Assembly: GCA_020433785.1 (NCBI GenBank) | Contig: JAGRCC010000023.1 | Location: forward strand, 1 to 12,477 | Reading direction: 5' to 3' | Length of the DNA stretch: 12,477 nucleotides | From: Anaerolineae bacterium | Lineage (GTDB): Bacteria; Chloroflexota; Anaerolineae; 4572-78; J111 | In this document: in pieces, positions 1 through 7,830 of the stretch | How positions within the stretch are numbered: position 1 is the stretch's first letter | How the letters are laid out: each line of letters begins with the position of its first letter | The notes under the pieces: model-generated | Database searches by the model: none | What the model saw: only the letters and a program-made list of their open reading frames with translations | What the model was told of the DNA's origin: nothing | Translations under genes and position numbers: made by a program

Positions 1-50
1 TCTTTCAACGCGATGGCTTTAGCCTCGCGTTTGTTGGCCCGGCGTCCCAT
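1..50 (-). CDS. Possible start of a divergent gene, cut by the window edge
   Basis: The minus strand opens an ATG at 48-50 and stays open for 16 codons to the window edge, reading MGRRANKREAKAIALK. It is strongly basic, as in small nucleic-acid-binding or ribosome-associated proteins, but 16 residues are too few to assign a family. No convincing Shine-Dalgarno sequence precedes it (AAGAAAT only). It would diverge from the permease at 156. It could also be a chance open frame. Confidence 0.35.
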   Translation of the reverse strand, partial: MGRRANKREAKAIALK

Positions 51-92
51 GTTTATTTCTTAACTTTCATCACCAGGTTTTCTTTAGCCGCG

Positions 93-108
93 ACCGAATT
101 CATTCGGT
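93..108. repeat. Short inverted repeat in the upstream region of the permease
   Basis: ACCGAA, a 4-nt TTCA centre and TTCGGT form a perfect 6-bp stem. It lies between the divergent start at 50 and the permease start at 156, so an operator is possible. No T-run follows it, so a terminator is unlikely. Nothing else distinct was seen in 51-155; the permease start has only a weak purine stretch ahead of it. Confidence 0.35.
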
Positions 109-155
109 GGCGATAGGCTAACGCTTATGCGCGTTAATAAAAGAAACAAAATCTT

Positions 156-1493
156 ATGAAAAACTCACCCCCATCAAACGAGGATGCAACGGAACAGGTC
201 AGTCTATTCGGCGCCATCGCCATTGGCGTCGGCGGCATGGTTGGCGGCGGTATATTTGCGGTATTAGGGCTGGCTGTCGAATTGGCGGGCGGAGCTGTGC
301 CTATTTCGTTCTTAATCGCCGGTTTGATTGCCTTGGTAACAGCCTATTCATACGCCAAGCTGTCGGTTGTGTATCCCAGTAAAGGGGGCACGGTTATCTT
401 TGTCGATCAGGCTTTTGGCATCAACTTCCTGACCGGCAGCACCAATAACTTACTGTGGGTCAGCTATATCGTCACGCTCGCTTTATATGCTGTAGCTTTT
501 GGCAACTACGCCGCCACCTTTCTCCCGGACAGCCTGCAAAGCGCGTGGCTGAACCATATCCTAATTAGCGTCGGCATTATTTTACCCATGCTCCTCAATC
601 TTCTGAGCGCTTCCCTTATCAGCAAGACGGAAACCTATGTCGTCATTATCAAAATCGCTATTTTGCTGTTGGTCATCGTGGCCGGATTTAGCGCTATAAA
701 TCCGGCTCGGCTCACGCCCAACACCTGGAAGCCTCTGCCCCAATTATTTGGAGCAGGCATGATTATCTTCGTGGCCTATGAAGGCTTCGAACTCATTGCC
801 AACACGGCCCAATCGGTCAAGAATTATCGCGTGACGTTACCCAAAGCCTATTATGGTGCGGTTGTATTTGTGATGATCCTCTATATCCTAATTGCCGCCG
901 TCACGGCCGGTTCGTTAACCAGCGAACAAGTTCAAGCCTCCAGCGATTTTGCCCTGGCGGCGGCGGCGCAACCTGCGTTGGGCCAATTCGGCTTTACGCT
1001 GGTGGCGGTTTCGGCGGTTCTGGCAACCTTTTCTGCCATCAACGCCACGCTTTACGGCTCGGCCCGCTTAAGCTACGTGATCGCCACCGAGGGCGAACTG
1101 CCCGCGTTTCTAGAGGACCGCGTGTGGAACCAGCCGGTCGTCGGCCTGCTCATTACCACCGCTCTGGCCTTGCTTCTGGCTAACATCGGCAACATCACCC
1201 AGATTTCAACAATGGCCAGCGCAGGATTTTTGATTATTTTTGGCATTGTCAATGCGGCCAATTTTGTTTTATCAGCATCTGTTGGCAGTCATAAACTTTT
1301 GGCGGGCTTCGGGGTGCTGGCCTGTGCTGCGGCCCTTATCACCTTATCCTGGAGCAGTTACCAAAGTAATCCCATCCAACTGTTGGTTTTGGTAGCCATG
1401 GTGAGCGTCGCGATGATGATGGAACTACTTTATATCGTGTTTTGGCAAAGTCCGGAGAAATTATTCCGGCTGTTGCATCCTTATAATCGTTGA
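156..1493 (+). CDS. APC-superfamily amino-acid permease
   Basis: This 445-residue protein is almost wholly hydrophobic, with about 12 predicted membrane helices, the usual length and topology for amino acid/polyamine/organocation (APC) transporters. The first helix carries the family signature, a Gly-rich GGMVGGGIF stretch at about residues 26-34, where the helix is broken and substrate is bound. A second typical block, FVAYEGFELIAN, lies at about residues 204-215. It would move an amino acid or related amine across the cytoplasmic membrane by proton coupling or exchange; the substrate cannot be read from sequence. The N-terminal tail is short and polar. It is not obviously connected to the export locus downstream. 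Confidence 0.9.
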   Translation: MKNSPPSNEDATEQVSLFGAIAIGVGGMVGGGIFAVLGLAVELAGGAVPISFLIAGLIALVTAYSYAKLSVVYPSKGGTVIFVDQAFGINFLTGSTNNLLWVSYIVTLALYAVAFGNYAATFLPDSLQSAWLNHILISVGIILPMLLNLLSASLISKTETYVVIIKIAILLLVIVAGFSAINPARLTPNTWKPLPQLFGAGMIIFVAYEGFELIANTAQSVKNYRVTLPKAYYGAVVFVMILYILIAAVTAGSLTSEQVQASSDFALAAAAQPALGQFGFTLVAVSAVLATFSAINATLYGSARLSYVIATEGELPAFLEDRVWNQPVVGLLITTALALLLANIGNITQISTMASAGFLIIFGIVNAANFVLSASVGSHKLLAGFGVLACAAALITLSWSSYQSNPIQLLVLVAMVSVAMMMELLYIVFWQSPEKLFRLLHPYNR

Positions 1494-1525
1494 TACGACC
1501 AAAAAGTGCGAAAAGGACGTGGAAC

Positions 1526-1554
1526 TTGAAACAATCGATCATAAACTGTTTAAT
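1526..1554 (+). promoter_or_regulatory. Candidate promoter for the zinc-ribbon gene
   Basis: TTGAAA (1526-1531) and TTTAAT (1549-1554) are separated by 17 nt, matching a vegetative sigma-factor promoter. They lie in the gap between the permease stop and the next start. Such matches occur often by chance in AT-rich gaps. Confidence 0.35.
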
Positions 1555-1575
1555 TTCACGCCGGGAGGCCAATAA

Positions 1576-1818
1576 ATGAAGCAAAGTAATACATGCCCCA
1601 AATGCCAATCGACAGATATTATCCATATTCCCGGCAAGAGCCAAAAGGCCGGCTACGATGTCGGTGAAAATGTTCGCACCGGCCGGGCCAACTTTTTTGA
1701 CGCTTTAGCCATGGTTGATATGTATGTATGCGGTGACTGCGGCTACATAGAAGATTGGGTGGCGTCGCCTGAGGATATCCAGAAAATTAAGCGCAAGTTT
1801 GGAAAGCAAACAGAATAA
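1576..1818 (+). CDS. Small zinc-ribbon protein of unknown function
   Basis: This 80-residue protein has a CPKC knuckle at residues 7-10 and a CGDC knuckle at 52-55, together a four-Cys zinc ribbon. The C-terminus is charged (EDIQKIKRKFGK). A good ribosome site, GGGAGG at 1563-1568, sits 7 nt before the ATG and supports the start. The zinc ribbon suggests nucleic-acid or protein binding, but no specific function can be assigned. It is 82 nt downstream of the permease on the same strand, either co-transcribed or driven by its own weak promoter. Confidence 0.75.
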   Translation: MKQSNTCPKCQSTDIIHIPGKSQKAGYDVGENVRTGRANFFDALAMVDMYVCGDCGYIEDWVASPEDIQKIKRKFGKQTE

Positions 1819-1874
1819 CAAGCTATCTGACCGGTCACGCGCCGATCAAAAACTAAGACAAATCGATATATACC

Positions 1875-1890
1875 AAAGCAACGTTGCTTT
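1875..1890. repeat. Perfect 16-bp palindrome AAAGCAACGTTGCTTT
   Basis: This 16-bp palindrome has no loop, and it can be lengthened to flanking CC/GG if one T is bulged. It lies in the 257-nt gap between the zinc-ribbon gene and the regulator promoter. A zero-loop palindrome suits an operator for a dimeric protein. As RNA it could also fold into a weak hairpin ending the upstream gene. The gap also holds a small GATGA/TCATC inverted repeat near 1957-1973 and nothing else clear. Confidence 0.4.
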
Positions 1891-2070
1891 TGGCAACAGT
1901 GTTCCCTCATCCAAATGGATGACCCCATCTCCTCCATCTAGCTGAGGCTGTTGTGATGAGAAAAAATCATCTATCTGCCCGATAGGCATCAACCCTCATA
2001 AATGTTAAACTAAATCGGGGAAATTGCGAAAAGTTAGGCCTTTACAGCGTTTCCAAGACAACCATCGTCT

Positions 2071-2096
2071 TTGACATGCGCTTTGGGCCATATAAT
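2071..2096 (+). promoter_or_regulatory. Candidate promoter of the SARP-like regulator
   Basis: TTGACA (2071-2076) and a consensus TATAAT (2091-2096) are present, but only 14 nt apart instead of about 17, so the -35 may be weak or not used. The box sits inside the longest reading frame (first ATG at 2075-2077), which argues for the internal ATG at 2109 as the true start. The predicted transcript would start near 2103, leaving almost no leader. The heptamer repeats found at the other three promoters are absent here. Confidence 0.5.
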
Positions 2097-2108
2097 GGGG
2101 ACTCAACG

Positions 2109-4250
2109 ATGTCAGATCCGCTAAAATTGTCCTTTCTGGGGACACCTCAGGTCATATTACCCACAGGTGAAGCAGCCAGATTTGCCGTGGACAATGCCTT
2201 GTTACTGCTGGCCTATTTGGCGCTCGACCCGGCCAAGGCCCATCGGCGGGAAGAATTGGCCGCCATGTTTTACACCGACTCCACCGAAAAGCAAGCCAGC
2301 CAAAATTTACGCCAAACCTTGAAACGCCTGCGCCAAACCATCAAGGATGACGATGATTCTCGCGCTTATCTGCTATGTACCATTCAAACGCTACAATTCA
2401 ACGCCGCCAGCTCACTTTGGTTGGATGTGAACGACTTCAAGGCGTTAATCACGGCCACCCAGCAGCATCGCCATCGCCGGTTGGAGGCTTGTCGCGATTG
2501 TATGGCCCAGTTGGCCCAAGCCGTAGCCCTGTATCGGGGCGACCTCCTGCAGGGGATTGGCCGGCGCGAGGACAGCCCTCTGGTGGATTGGTTAGAAACC
2601 ACCCGCGACAACTTGCAGCGCCAGGTGGTCAACGCCCTGCACGCTCTGGCCCGCCATCATTTGGCCCGGCGGCAGTTCGCCGAAACCGAACAATGTACCA
2701 CCCGGCTGCTGCACTTCGACGCGCTGGATGAAGAGGCGCTGCGGCTGCAAATGCACACCTTGGTGCTGCGGGGCGAGCGTAATCAGGCCCTTAAACGCTA
2801 CCGCCAGTTCAGGAACAAACTACAGGCCGAGCTAGATCTGGAACCGGCCCCGGAAACGGTCAAAATGGCCCGGGCGATTCAAGCCGGCAACACCCCGCAG
2901 TTGAAACTGATCCAATTCCAGCGTAATGACCGCCTTTTGACTTATCAGAAAGTGAGCGCTTCCGCTTTGCCCAATATTCTGGTCCCCTTTGTAGGCCGGG
3001 AGACAGAATTACAGCAAATTACGCGCTATTTAGCCAGCCAAGACTGCCGGCTGATTACATTGGTCGGTCCGGGCGGCGTCGGCAAAACCCGGCTGGCCAT
3101 GCGGGCCGCCGCTGATGACGCCCCGGAATGGATTCACGGCGCTTGGCTGGTTTCGCTGGACGATGTCTCTCCAGATGACCTGGAAACGACCATCGCCGGG
3201 GCGCTGGGGCTGTCGGCTCGCCATAACCGCCTGCGGGCCCGGCTGTATGATCATCTGCGCGAAAAAGAGCTGCTGCTGCTGCTCGACAACTTTGAGCAGC
3301 TGATGAGCCGCACCAACCTGGTCAAATCCTTATTGGACTACGCGCCTGACCTAAAGATTATCGTCACCTCGCGCGAGCAGTTAGGCATTCGCGGTGAACA
3401 GGTGATTCAAGTTAATGGGTTAAAATTTCCGACAGGGAACGAATTAAGCCCGTTAGCTTTAGACGAAGCCGCCTGGCCAGATTGGAGTCAAACTTACAGC
3501 GCCGTTCAGCTCTTTCTGGAAAATGGGCGGCGAGTTAACCCCGGTTTTTGGCTCGGCGAACACAATCTGCCGTCGATTATCCGTATTTGTCAGCAGGTGG
3601 CCGGGCTGCCGCTGGCCATCGAGCTGGCCTCAGCCTGGGTTCGCATTTTTTCCTGCGACGAAATCGCGGCCCGATTGGAGCAAAACCTGACCCTGCTGCG
3701 GCGCAGAACCACCGATGTACCGGGCCGCCACGCCAGTATGGAAGCGGTTTTCGAACATTCCTGGAGTTTGCTGCCCGACGAGGGGCGAGAAGCCCTGAGA
3801 AAGTTAGCGATCTTCCGAGGCAAATTCTCACTCGAGGCAGCGGAGCGCATCGCCGGCATTTCGCCGGATCATTTGGCCATGCTGATTGATAAATCCCTCT
3901 TGCGCCGCCAGGGAGCCGTTTATTTTGACCTGCATCCGCTGTTGAGGCAATACGCCTTCGCCAAGCTGGCCCAACACCCCCCACTGTCTCAGGAAATGGC
4001 CCGGCAGCACGGCGGGTATTATTTAAACCAAGCCGCGACCTGGGCTGATTTATATGGACACATGCCGGATGAGGATCTGGCCGATCTCCAGTTTGAACTG
4101 GAAAATATTGACGCGGCAGTGCAATGGGCGAGCACTACTCACCAGTTGACGGATTTTATCCGGCAGTGGCCCGGCTTAGCCCACTTTCTGGAGCAGCGAG
4201 GCGGAATGGTCACGCAAATGTCACACGCCAATGATATAGTGGGGGTGTGA
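2109..4250 (+). CDS. SARP-like transcriptional activator: wHTH, BTAD and NB-ARC domains, C-terminally short
   Basis: Taken from the ATG at 2109 this is 713 residues; the frame is open from 2076, but that start lies in the promoter. Residues about 5-100 form an OmpR/SARP-type winged helix, and about 105-260 a helical BTAD domain. Residues about 290-600 form an NB-ARC/STAND ATPase with Walker A GPGGVGKT (320-327), Walker B LLLLDN (Asp393) and GLPLAIE (499-505). Such proteins switch by ATP binding and activate neighbouring pathway genes. Full-length relatives normally continue into a long TPR-like sensor region. Here the protein ends soon after its first helices, and its last 14 or so residues are encoded by the operator and -10 box of the adaptor gene. 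The heptamer sites at three local promoters suggest it controls the exporter. Confidence 0.85.
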   Translation: MSDPLKLSFLGTPQVILPTGEAARFAVDNALLLLAYLALDPAKAHRREELAAMFYTDSTEKQASQNLRQTLKRLRQTIKDDDDSRAYLLCTIQTLQFNAASSLWLDVNDFKALITATQQHRHRRLEACRDCMAQLAQAVALYRGDLLQGIGRREDSPLVDWLETTRDNLQRQVVNALHALARHHLARRQFAETEQCTTRLLHFDALDEEALRLQMHTLVLRGERNQALKRYRQFRNKLQAELDLEPAPETVKMARAIQAGNTPQLKLIQFQRNDRLLTYQKVSASALPNILVPFVGRETELQQITRYLASQDCRLITLVGPGGVGKTRLAMRAAADDAPEWIHGAWLVSLDDVSPDDLETTIAGALGLSARHNRLRARLYDHLREKELLLLLDNFEQLMSRTNLVKSLLDYAPDLKIIVTSREQLGIRGEQVIQVNGLKFPTGNELSPLALDEAAWPDWSQTYSAVQLFLENGRRVNPGFWLGEHNLPSIIRICQQVAGLPLAIELASAWVRIFSCDEIAARLEQNLTLLRRRTTDVPGRHASMEAVFEHSWSLLPDEGREALRKLAIFRGKFSLEAAERIAGISPDHLAMLIDKSLLRRQGAVYFDLHPLLRQYAFAKLAQHPPLSQEMARQHGGYYLNQAATWADLYGHMPDEDLADLQFELENIDAAVQWASTTHQLTDFIRQWPGLAHFLEQRGGMVTQMSHANDIVGV
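4209..4240 (+). promoter_or_regulatory. SARP-type promoter A, driving the adaptor and peptidase-ABC genes
   Basis: GTCACGC (4209-4215), spacer AAAT, GTCACAC (4220-4226), 8 nt, then -10 box TATAGT (4235-4240). Heptamer repeats with an 11-nt period placed 8 bp from the -10 are the described SARP operator geometry, in which the activator replaces a -35 element. The first 17 nt are identical to the site at 9715. The element lies within the regulator's coding sequence. Predicted transcription starts near 4247, just before the GTG start. Confidence 0.8.
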
Positions 4251-4258
4251 GGTGAACT

Positions 4259-4747
4259 GTGTCGCTGTCATTTTCTCGATCGCTGCGCTCGCTCCAACAA
4301 GATAGTTTTGGTCCGGCTCTGGCGGCGCTCATTGTCACCAGCCTGCTGCTCATGGCCTGGAGCGCCTGGTTTTTTCTGGCCCAAGTCACTTTATATGAAA
4401 CCAGCCGCGACTTTTCCGTGCAGCGCGACGGCTCGCTGCAAGTTAATTTCCCCCCGGAAGCTCTGGCCCGAATGCGCCCCGGCCAAGCCGCCACGCTCCG
4501 GCTGACCACCGCCACCGCCGCCGAGGCGCAAACCTTTCCGGCTCAAGTCATGGATACCCCGACAGAAAACGACCAGCCCGGCCGGGTAGAGCTGTATGTC
4601 TTCTCGTCCGAACCGATTCAACCGGGGCAGACCGGCCAGGTCCAAATTGAAGTCGATCACGTCTCCCCGGCCATGCTGGTGCTGCGCTCGGCCGGCCAAT
4701 TTGTGGATGATCCCAAACTCACGCTCAGCCCGCAACAACCCGAATAA
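4259..4747 (+). CDS. Miniature HlyD-like exporter adaptor without hairpin or lipoyl domain
   Basis: This 162-residue protein starts at GTG 4259, since an in-frame stop (4253-4255) lies just upstream; AGGTGA at 4250-4255 is the ribosome site. A short N-terminal segment with an SLRSLQQDS motif precedes one membrane helix (about residues 18-46, ending WFFLAQVTLY), the usual start of HlyD-type membrane fusion proteins of ABC exporters. The chain then goes straight into a beta-barrel-like region with a RMRPGQAATLRL motif and a second PGQTGQVQIEV motif. Usual family members have 350-450 residues and carry coiled-coil and lipoyl segments in between; these are missing. Its stop overlaps the ATG of the ABC gene (TAATG), so translation is probably coupled. 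It likely steadies the exporter on the outer face of the membrane. Confidence 0.75.
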   Translation: MSLSFSRSLRSLQQDSFGPALAALIVTSLLLMAWSAWFFLAQVTLYETSRDFSVQRDGSLQVNFPPEALARMRPGQAATLRLTTATAAEAQTFPAQVMDTPTENDQPGRVELYVFSSEPIQPGQTGQVQIEVDHVSPAMLVLRSAGQFVDDPKLTLSPQQPE

Positions 4748-7518
4748 TGACCGTCTTGCCGGAAAAGCGTTTTTTTGTTCCTGAAGTCATCCAAACTTCC
4801 CAGATGGACTGCGGGCCGGCTTCGCTCAAAGCGCTGCTGGAAGGCTTTGGCATTGCCGCCTCGTATGGCCGCCTGCGCGAAGCGTGCCAAACTTCGGTGG
4901 ACGGCACCTCAATTGATACCCTGGAAGAGTTAATTCTCCAACTCGGCCTGGAAGCCGAGCAAATTATGCTGCCGGCCGACCATGTGCTGCTGCCGGAGAG
5001 TGAAGCCCTGCCCGCGATTATCATTGTCCGGCTGCCTAACGGTCTAACCCACTTTATCGTCGTCTGGAGCTGTCACGCCAACTGGGTGCAGGTCATGGAC
5101 CCCGGCGCGGGCCGCCAGTGGAAGACAAAGTCGCAATTTTTGCGTGATCTCTTTCTGCACCGCTTTCCCGTCCCGGCCGAAGCGTGGCGCGAATGGGCCG
5201 GTTCGTCCGGCTTTCTCCAACCGCTGCAAAGGCGGCTGCGCGACCTAAATCTGCCGGAAACAACCCTTACCCGGCTGACCGATCAGGCGCTGGCAGACCC
5301 CGGCTGGCGTTCGCTGGCCGCCTTGGATGCAGCCACACGCCTGGCGACGGCCATCGTCCGCGCCAATGGGTTAGAAGCCGGGGAAGAAGCCGGCCGGATG
5401 ATCGAACGCTGTTTTCTGGACAACCGGACGCCGCCGCAGCACGATGACGGGGCCGCGGCCGTCTTACCCATCCCGCCCCTCTACTGGTCGGTCACGCCGC
5501 CGGCTGACAGCCATCAGCCGGAACCCGGCAGCGACGAAATCGACCAAACGCCGCCGGAAGAACTGCTGCTGCACGGGGCGGTCCTGGTGCGCGTCACCGG
5601 CCGGCGAACCGAACCGCCGGCCGACCTGGACGACGTCATGCCCGAACCGGCCCCCCTCCCGCCGGAGTTAGCCGCCATCCTTGAAGAGCCGCCGGTTAAT
5701 CCCGTTCGGGAAGTGTGGCGAGCGTTGGGCCAGGACGGTTTGTTGACCCCAACGGTGTTGGCGGTGGCGCTTTTTATGGCCACCTTAGCCGTAACCATTC
5801 AGGCCCTGCTTTTTCAGGGTGCGCTGCGCCTGAGCCGGAGCCTGACCCAGAGCGATCACTATTTGAGCGGTTTGGTCGCCCTGTTTACCTTCCTGATCGT
5901 GCTGCTGCTGCTGGAATGGCCCATTGCCGCCACCACCCAACGGCTGGGCCGGCGGTTGGAAACCCGCCTGCGCATCACCTTCTTGCAGAAGATTCCGCGC
6001 CTGAGCGACCGCTATTTTCACAGCCGATTGACGTCTGACATGACCCAACGCGCTTACGATCTGCGCCAACTGCGCACGCTGCCTGCTTTGGGGGTCGATC
6101 TGCTGCGGCTGGTATTCCAACTCCTCTTGACCACGATAGGCGTCATTATTCTCCAACCCCACAGCGCTCTGCTGGCCATCCTGGCCACCGTGACCTTCGT
6201 CAGCCTGTCCTGGCTGAGCAATCCCCTGTTGGAAGAGCGCGATTTGCGGCTGCGGTCGCACACCGGCGCGTTGAGCCGCTTTTATCTGGATGCCTTACTG
6301 GGCCTCATCCCCCTCCGGCTGCATGGGGCCGAACGGGCTTTTCGACGCGAACATGAGGGGCTGCTGGTCGAGTGGATTCGCGCCGGGCAAAATTTTTCGC
6401 GGCTGTCGATTGCCCTCCAGGGGATAAACGCCCTGCTGTACACCGGCTTTGTGGTTTGGATCACGTTTGCTTACATTATTAACGGCGGAGAAGTTAGCGG
6501 GGTGCTGCTGTTGTTTTATTGGGCGCTCAGTTTACCCCTGCTCGGCCAACGCATCGCCGAAGTGGGCCAGCAGTACCCTACCCTGCGCAACCGAATTGTA
6601 CGGATATTGGAACCGCTCGGCGCGCCGGATGAGGTCGAAATCGATCCCCCTGACCCGACCGCTGTTTCAAATGAGACCGCCGGGACGGAACCGATGCCGC
6701 CGCCGGAAGGCGGGGTAAAAATCGATCTGCGCGAGGTGACTGTTCAAGCGGGCGGGCACGTTATTTTGCACGATATTAACCTGACGTTGAACCCCGGCGA
6801 CCATCTGGCCGTCGTTGGGCCGTCCGGGGCGGGCAAATCGAGCCTGGTCGGGCTGCTGCTGGGTTGGCACAAAGCCGCCGGCGGCGATTGCCTGGTGGAT
6901 GGCCAACCGCTGCACGGATCACGGCTGCGCCAACTCCGCCGCCAGACCGCCTGGGTCGATCCGGCCGTGCAGCTCTGGAGTCGGTCGCTGCTGGAGAATT
7001 TAACCTATGGCAGTGGGGCCGATCCGAATGCCGCCCAGAGTTTTGCTCTGGAGGCGGCCGATTTGTATGATGTGGTCGAGCGGTTGGAAAATGGCCTCCA
7101 AACCCCGCTGGGCGAGGGCGGCGGCCTGGTTTCCGGGGGCGAGGGGCAGCGGGTGCGCCTGGGGCGAATGATGAATCGCAGCGGGGTGCGGTTGGTTATT
7201 TTGGATGAACCGTTTCGCGGCCTGGATCGAGCCAAGCGGCGTGAACTGCTGGCCCGCGTGCGTCACCACTGGCGCGACGCCACCCTCATCTGTATTACCC
7301 ACGATGTCGACGAGACTCAGGATTTCGAGCGGGTTATCGTCGTTGAGCAAGGCCAAATTATCGAAGATGGCCCGCCCCAGACGTTATTGGGCCGTAATGG
7401 ATCGCGTTATCAGGCTTTGCTCAAGGCTGAAGAAGCCGTCCAGACTGGCCTCTGGCAAAGCGCCGCCTGGCGGCGGTTGTGGTTAGAAGGGGGTCGTTTA
7501 ACGGAGCGGGATCGCTGA
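4747..7518 (+). CDS. Peptidase C39-containing ABC exporter (peptide processing and export)
   Basis: 923 residues in three parts. Residues 10-150 are a C39 cysteine peptidase with all expected active-site residues: Gln16 and Cys22 in QMDCGPAS, His102 in THFIVVW and Asp118 in VMDPGAGR. Residues about 160-325 are a linker rich in Pro and acidic residues, longer than in simple bacteriocin exporters. Residues about 325-640 hold the membrane helices. The ATPase follows: Walker A GPSGAGKS (691-698), signature VSGGE (795-799), Walker B ILDE (818-821) and H-loop His852. Asp replaces the usual Q-loop Gln in AWVDPAVQLW. The family cuts leader peptides after GG, GA or similar pairs and exports the rest. 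Five candidate substrates lie just downstream on the other strand. The overlapping start and the shared promoter A place it in one operon with the mini-adaptor. Confidence 0.92.
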   Translation: MTVLPEKRFFVPEVIQTSQMDCGPASLKALLEGFGIAASYGRLREACQTSVDGTSIDTLEELILQLGLEAEQIMLPADHVLLPESEALPAIIIVRLPNGLTHFIVVWSCHANWVQVMDPGAGRQWKTKSQFLRDLFLHRFPVPAEAWREWAGSSGFLQPLQRRLRDLNLPETTLTRLTDQALADPGWRSLAALDAATRLATAIVRANGLEAGEEAGRMIERCFLDNRTPPQHDDGAAAVLPIPPLYWSVTPPADSHQPEPGSDEIDQTPPEELLLHGAVLVRVTGRRTEPPADLDDVMPEPAPLPPELAAILEEPPVNPVREVWRALGQDGLLTPTVLAVALFMATLAVTIQALLFQGALRLSRSLTQSDHYLSGLVALFTFLIVLLLLEWPIAATTQRLGRRLETRLRITFLQKIPRLSDRYFHSRLTSDMTQRAYDLRQLRTLPALGVDLLRLVFQLLLTTIGVIILQPHSALLAILATVTFVSLSWLSNPLLEERDLRLRSHTGALSRFYLDALLGLIPLRLHGAERAFRREHEGLLVEWIRAGQNFSRLSIALQGINALLYTGFVVWITFAYIINGGEVSGVLLLFYWALSLPLLGQRIAEVGQQYPTLRNRIVRILEPLGAPDEVEIDPPDPTAVSNETAGTEPMPPPEGGVKIDLREVTVQAGGHVILHDINLTLNPGDHLAVVGPSGAGKSSLVGLLLGWHKAAGGDCLVDGQPLHGSRLRQLRRQTAWVDPAVQLWSRSLLENLTYGSGADPNAAQSFALEAADLYDVVERLENGLQTPLGEGGGLVSGGEGQRVRLGRMMNRSGVRLVILDEPFRGLDRAKRRELLARVRHHWRDATLICITHDVDETQDFERVIVVEQGQIIEDGPPQTLLGRNGSRYQALLKAEEAVQTGLWQSAAWRRLWLEGGRLTERDR

Positions 7519-7554
7519 GAGTGACCGTCATGTTGAGCAACGGTCACTCTCAGC
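7514..7554. terminator. Perfect 14-bp inverted repeat, likely bidirectional terminator
   Basis: GCTGAGAGTGACCG (7514-7527) and its exact complement (7541-7554) flank a 13-nt loop. The element spans the stop codon of the peptidase-ABC gene and lies 26 nt past the stop of the converging small-gene cluster. There is no strong T-run, so it is not a textbook intrinsic terminator, but its position between converging units suits transcription stopping or mRNA 3'-end protection. Confidence 0.7.
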
Positions 7555-7579
7555 CTGATCATCGAGCCGACTCAATAAT

Positions 7580-7750
7580 TTAGTGCAAGCACTTACTATC
7601 GTCCTGGCAGCATTCTACAAACTTTTTAATTCGATCGTTATTGTAGGGGTCGCGCAGGTGTTCTTGAAATCGATTGCGGCAATGGTCGCCGGCTTTGAGA
7701 CCGGTTTTGACCTTCAGCGATGTTTTTTTGGTAACGATTTGGGTATTCAT
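7580..7750 (-). CDS. Leader-bearing small peptide 1: four-Cys cargo
   Basis: 56 residues, start at 7748-7750, with GGAG (7757-7760) 6 nt upstream. Residues 12-21 read LKVKTGLKAG, the block shared by five neighbouring minus-strand proteins. If cut after this AG, the exported part is 35 residues, hydrophilic, with Cys at 24, 47, 48 and 54 (a CC pair plus two single Cys) and many charged residues. Disulfides, metal binding or thioether modification are all possible. It resembles a precursor for the C39 exporter encoded next door: Gly at -1, small residue at -2, Leu at -4. No family was recognised for the cargo. It lies 80 nt behind peptide 2 and is probably co-transcribed with it. Confidence 0.75.
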   Translation of the reverse strand: MNTQIVTKKTSLKVKTGLKAGDHCRNRFQEHLRDPYNNDRIKKFVECCQDDSKCLH

Positions 7751-7830
7751 TGTTTTCTCCTTGGTTTATTTTGTAAGATTAATTAGGGCTGACTAAATTG
7801 GCGGGCTGGAGACGCTGCGCTTGACCTGGC

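Noticed and set aside
53..70. Five-codon minus-strand frame MKVKK, starting like peptides 4 and 5 (same ATGAAAGTTAAG)
   Set aside because: It stops after five codons and lacks the rest of the leader block, so it is probably chance.
2076..2108. Longer N-terminus of the regulator (MRFGPYNGDST)
   Set aside because: It overlaps the TTGACA/TATAAT promoter. The domain starts right after the ATG at 2109.
3548..3984. Long overlapping frames on both strands inside the regulator, and similar ones inside the two ABC genes
   Set aside because: They are shadow frames typical of GC-rich coding DNA. The main frame has clear domain motifs.
7583..7786. Plus-strand frame of 67 residues, hydrophobic, just after the peptidase-ABC gene
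   Set aside because: It is antisense to peptide 1 and has no convincing ribosome site. The minus-strand frame has a good ribosome site and the shared leader block, so it is preferred.
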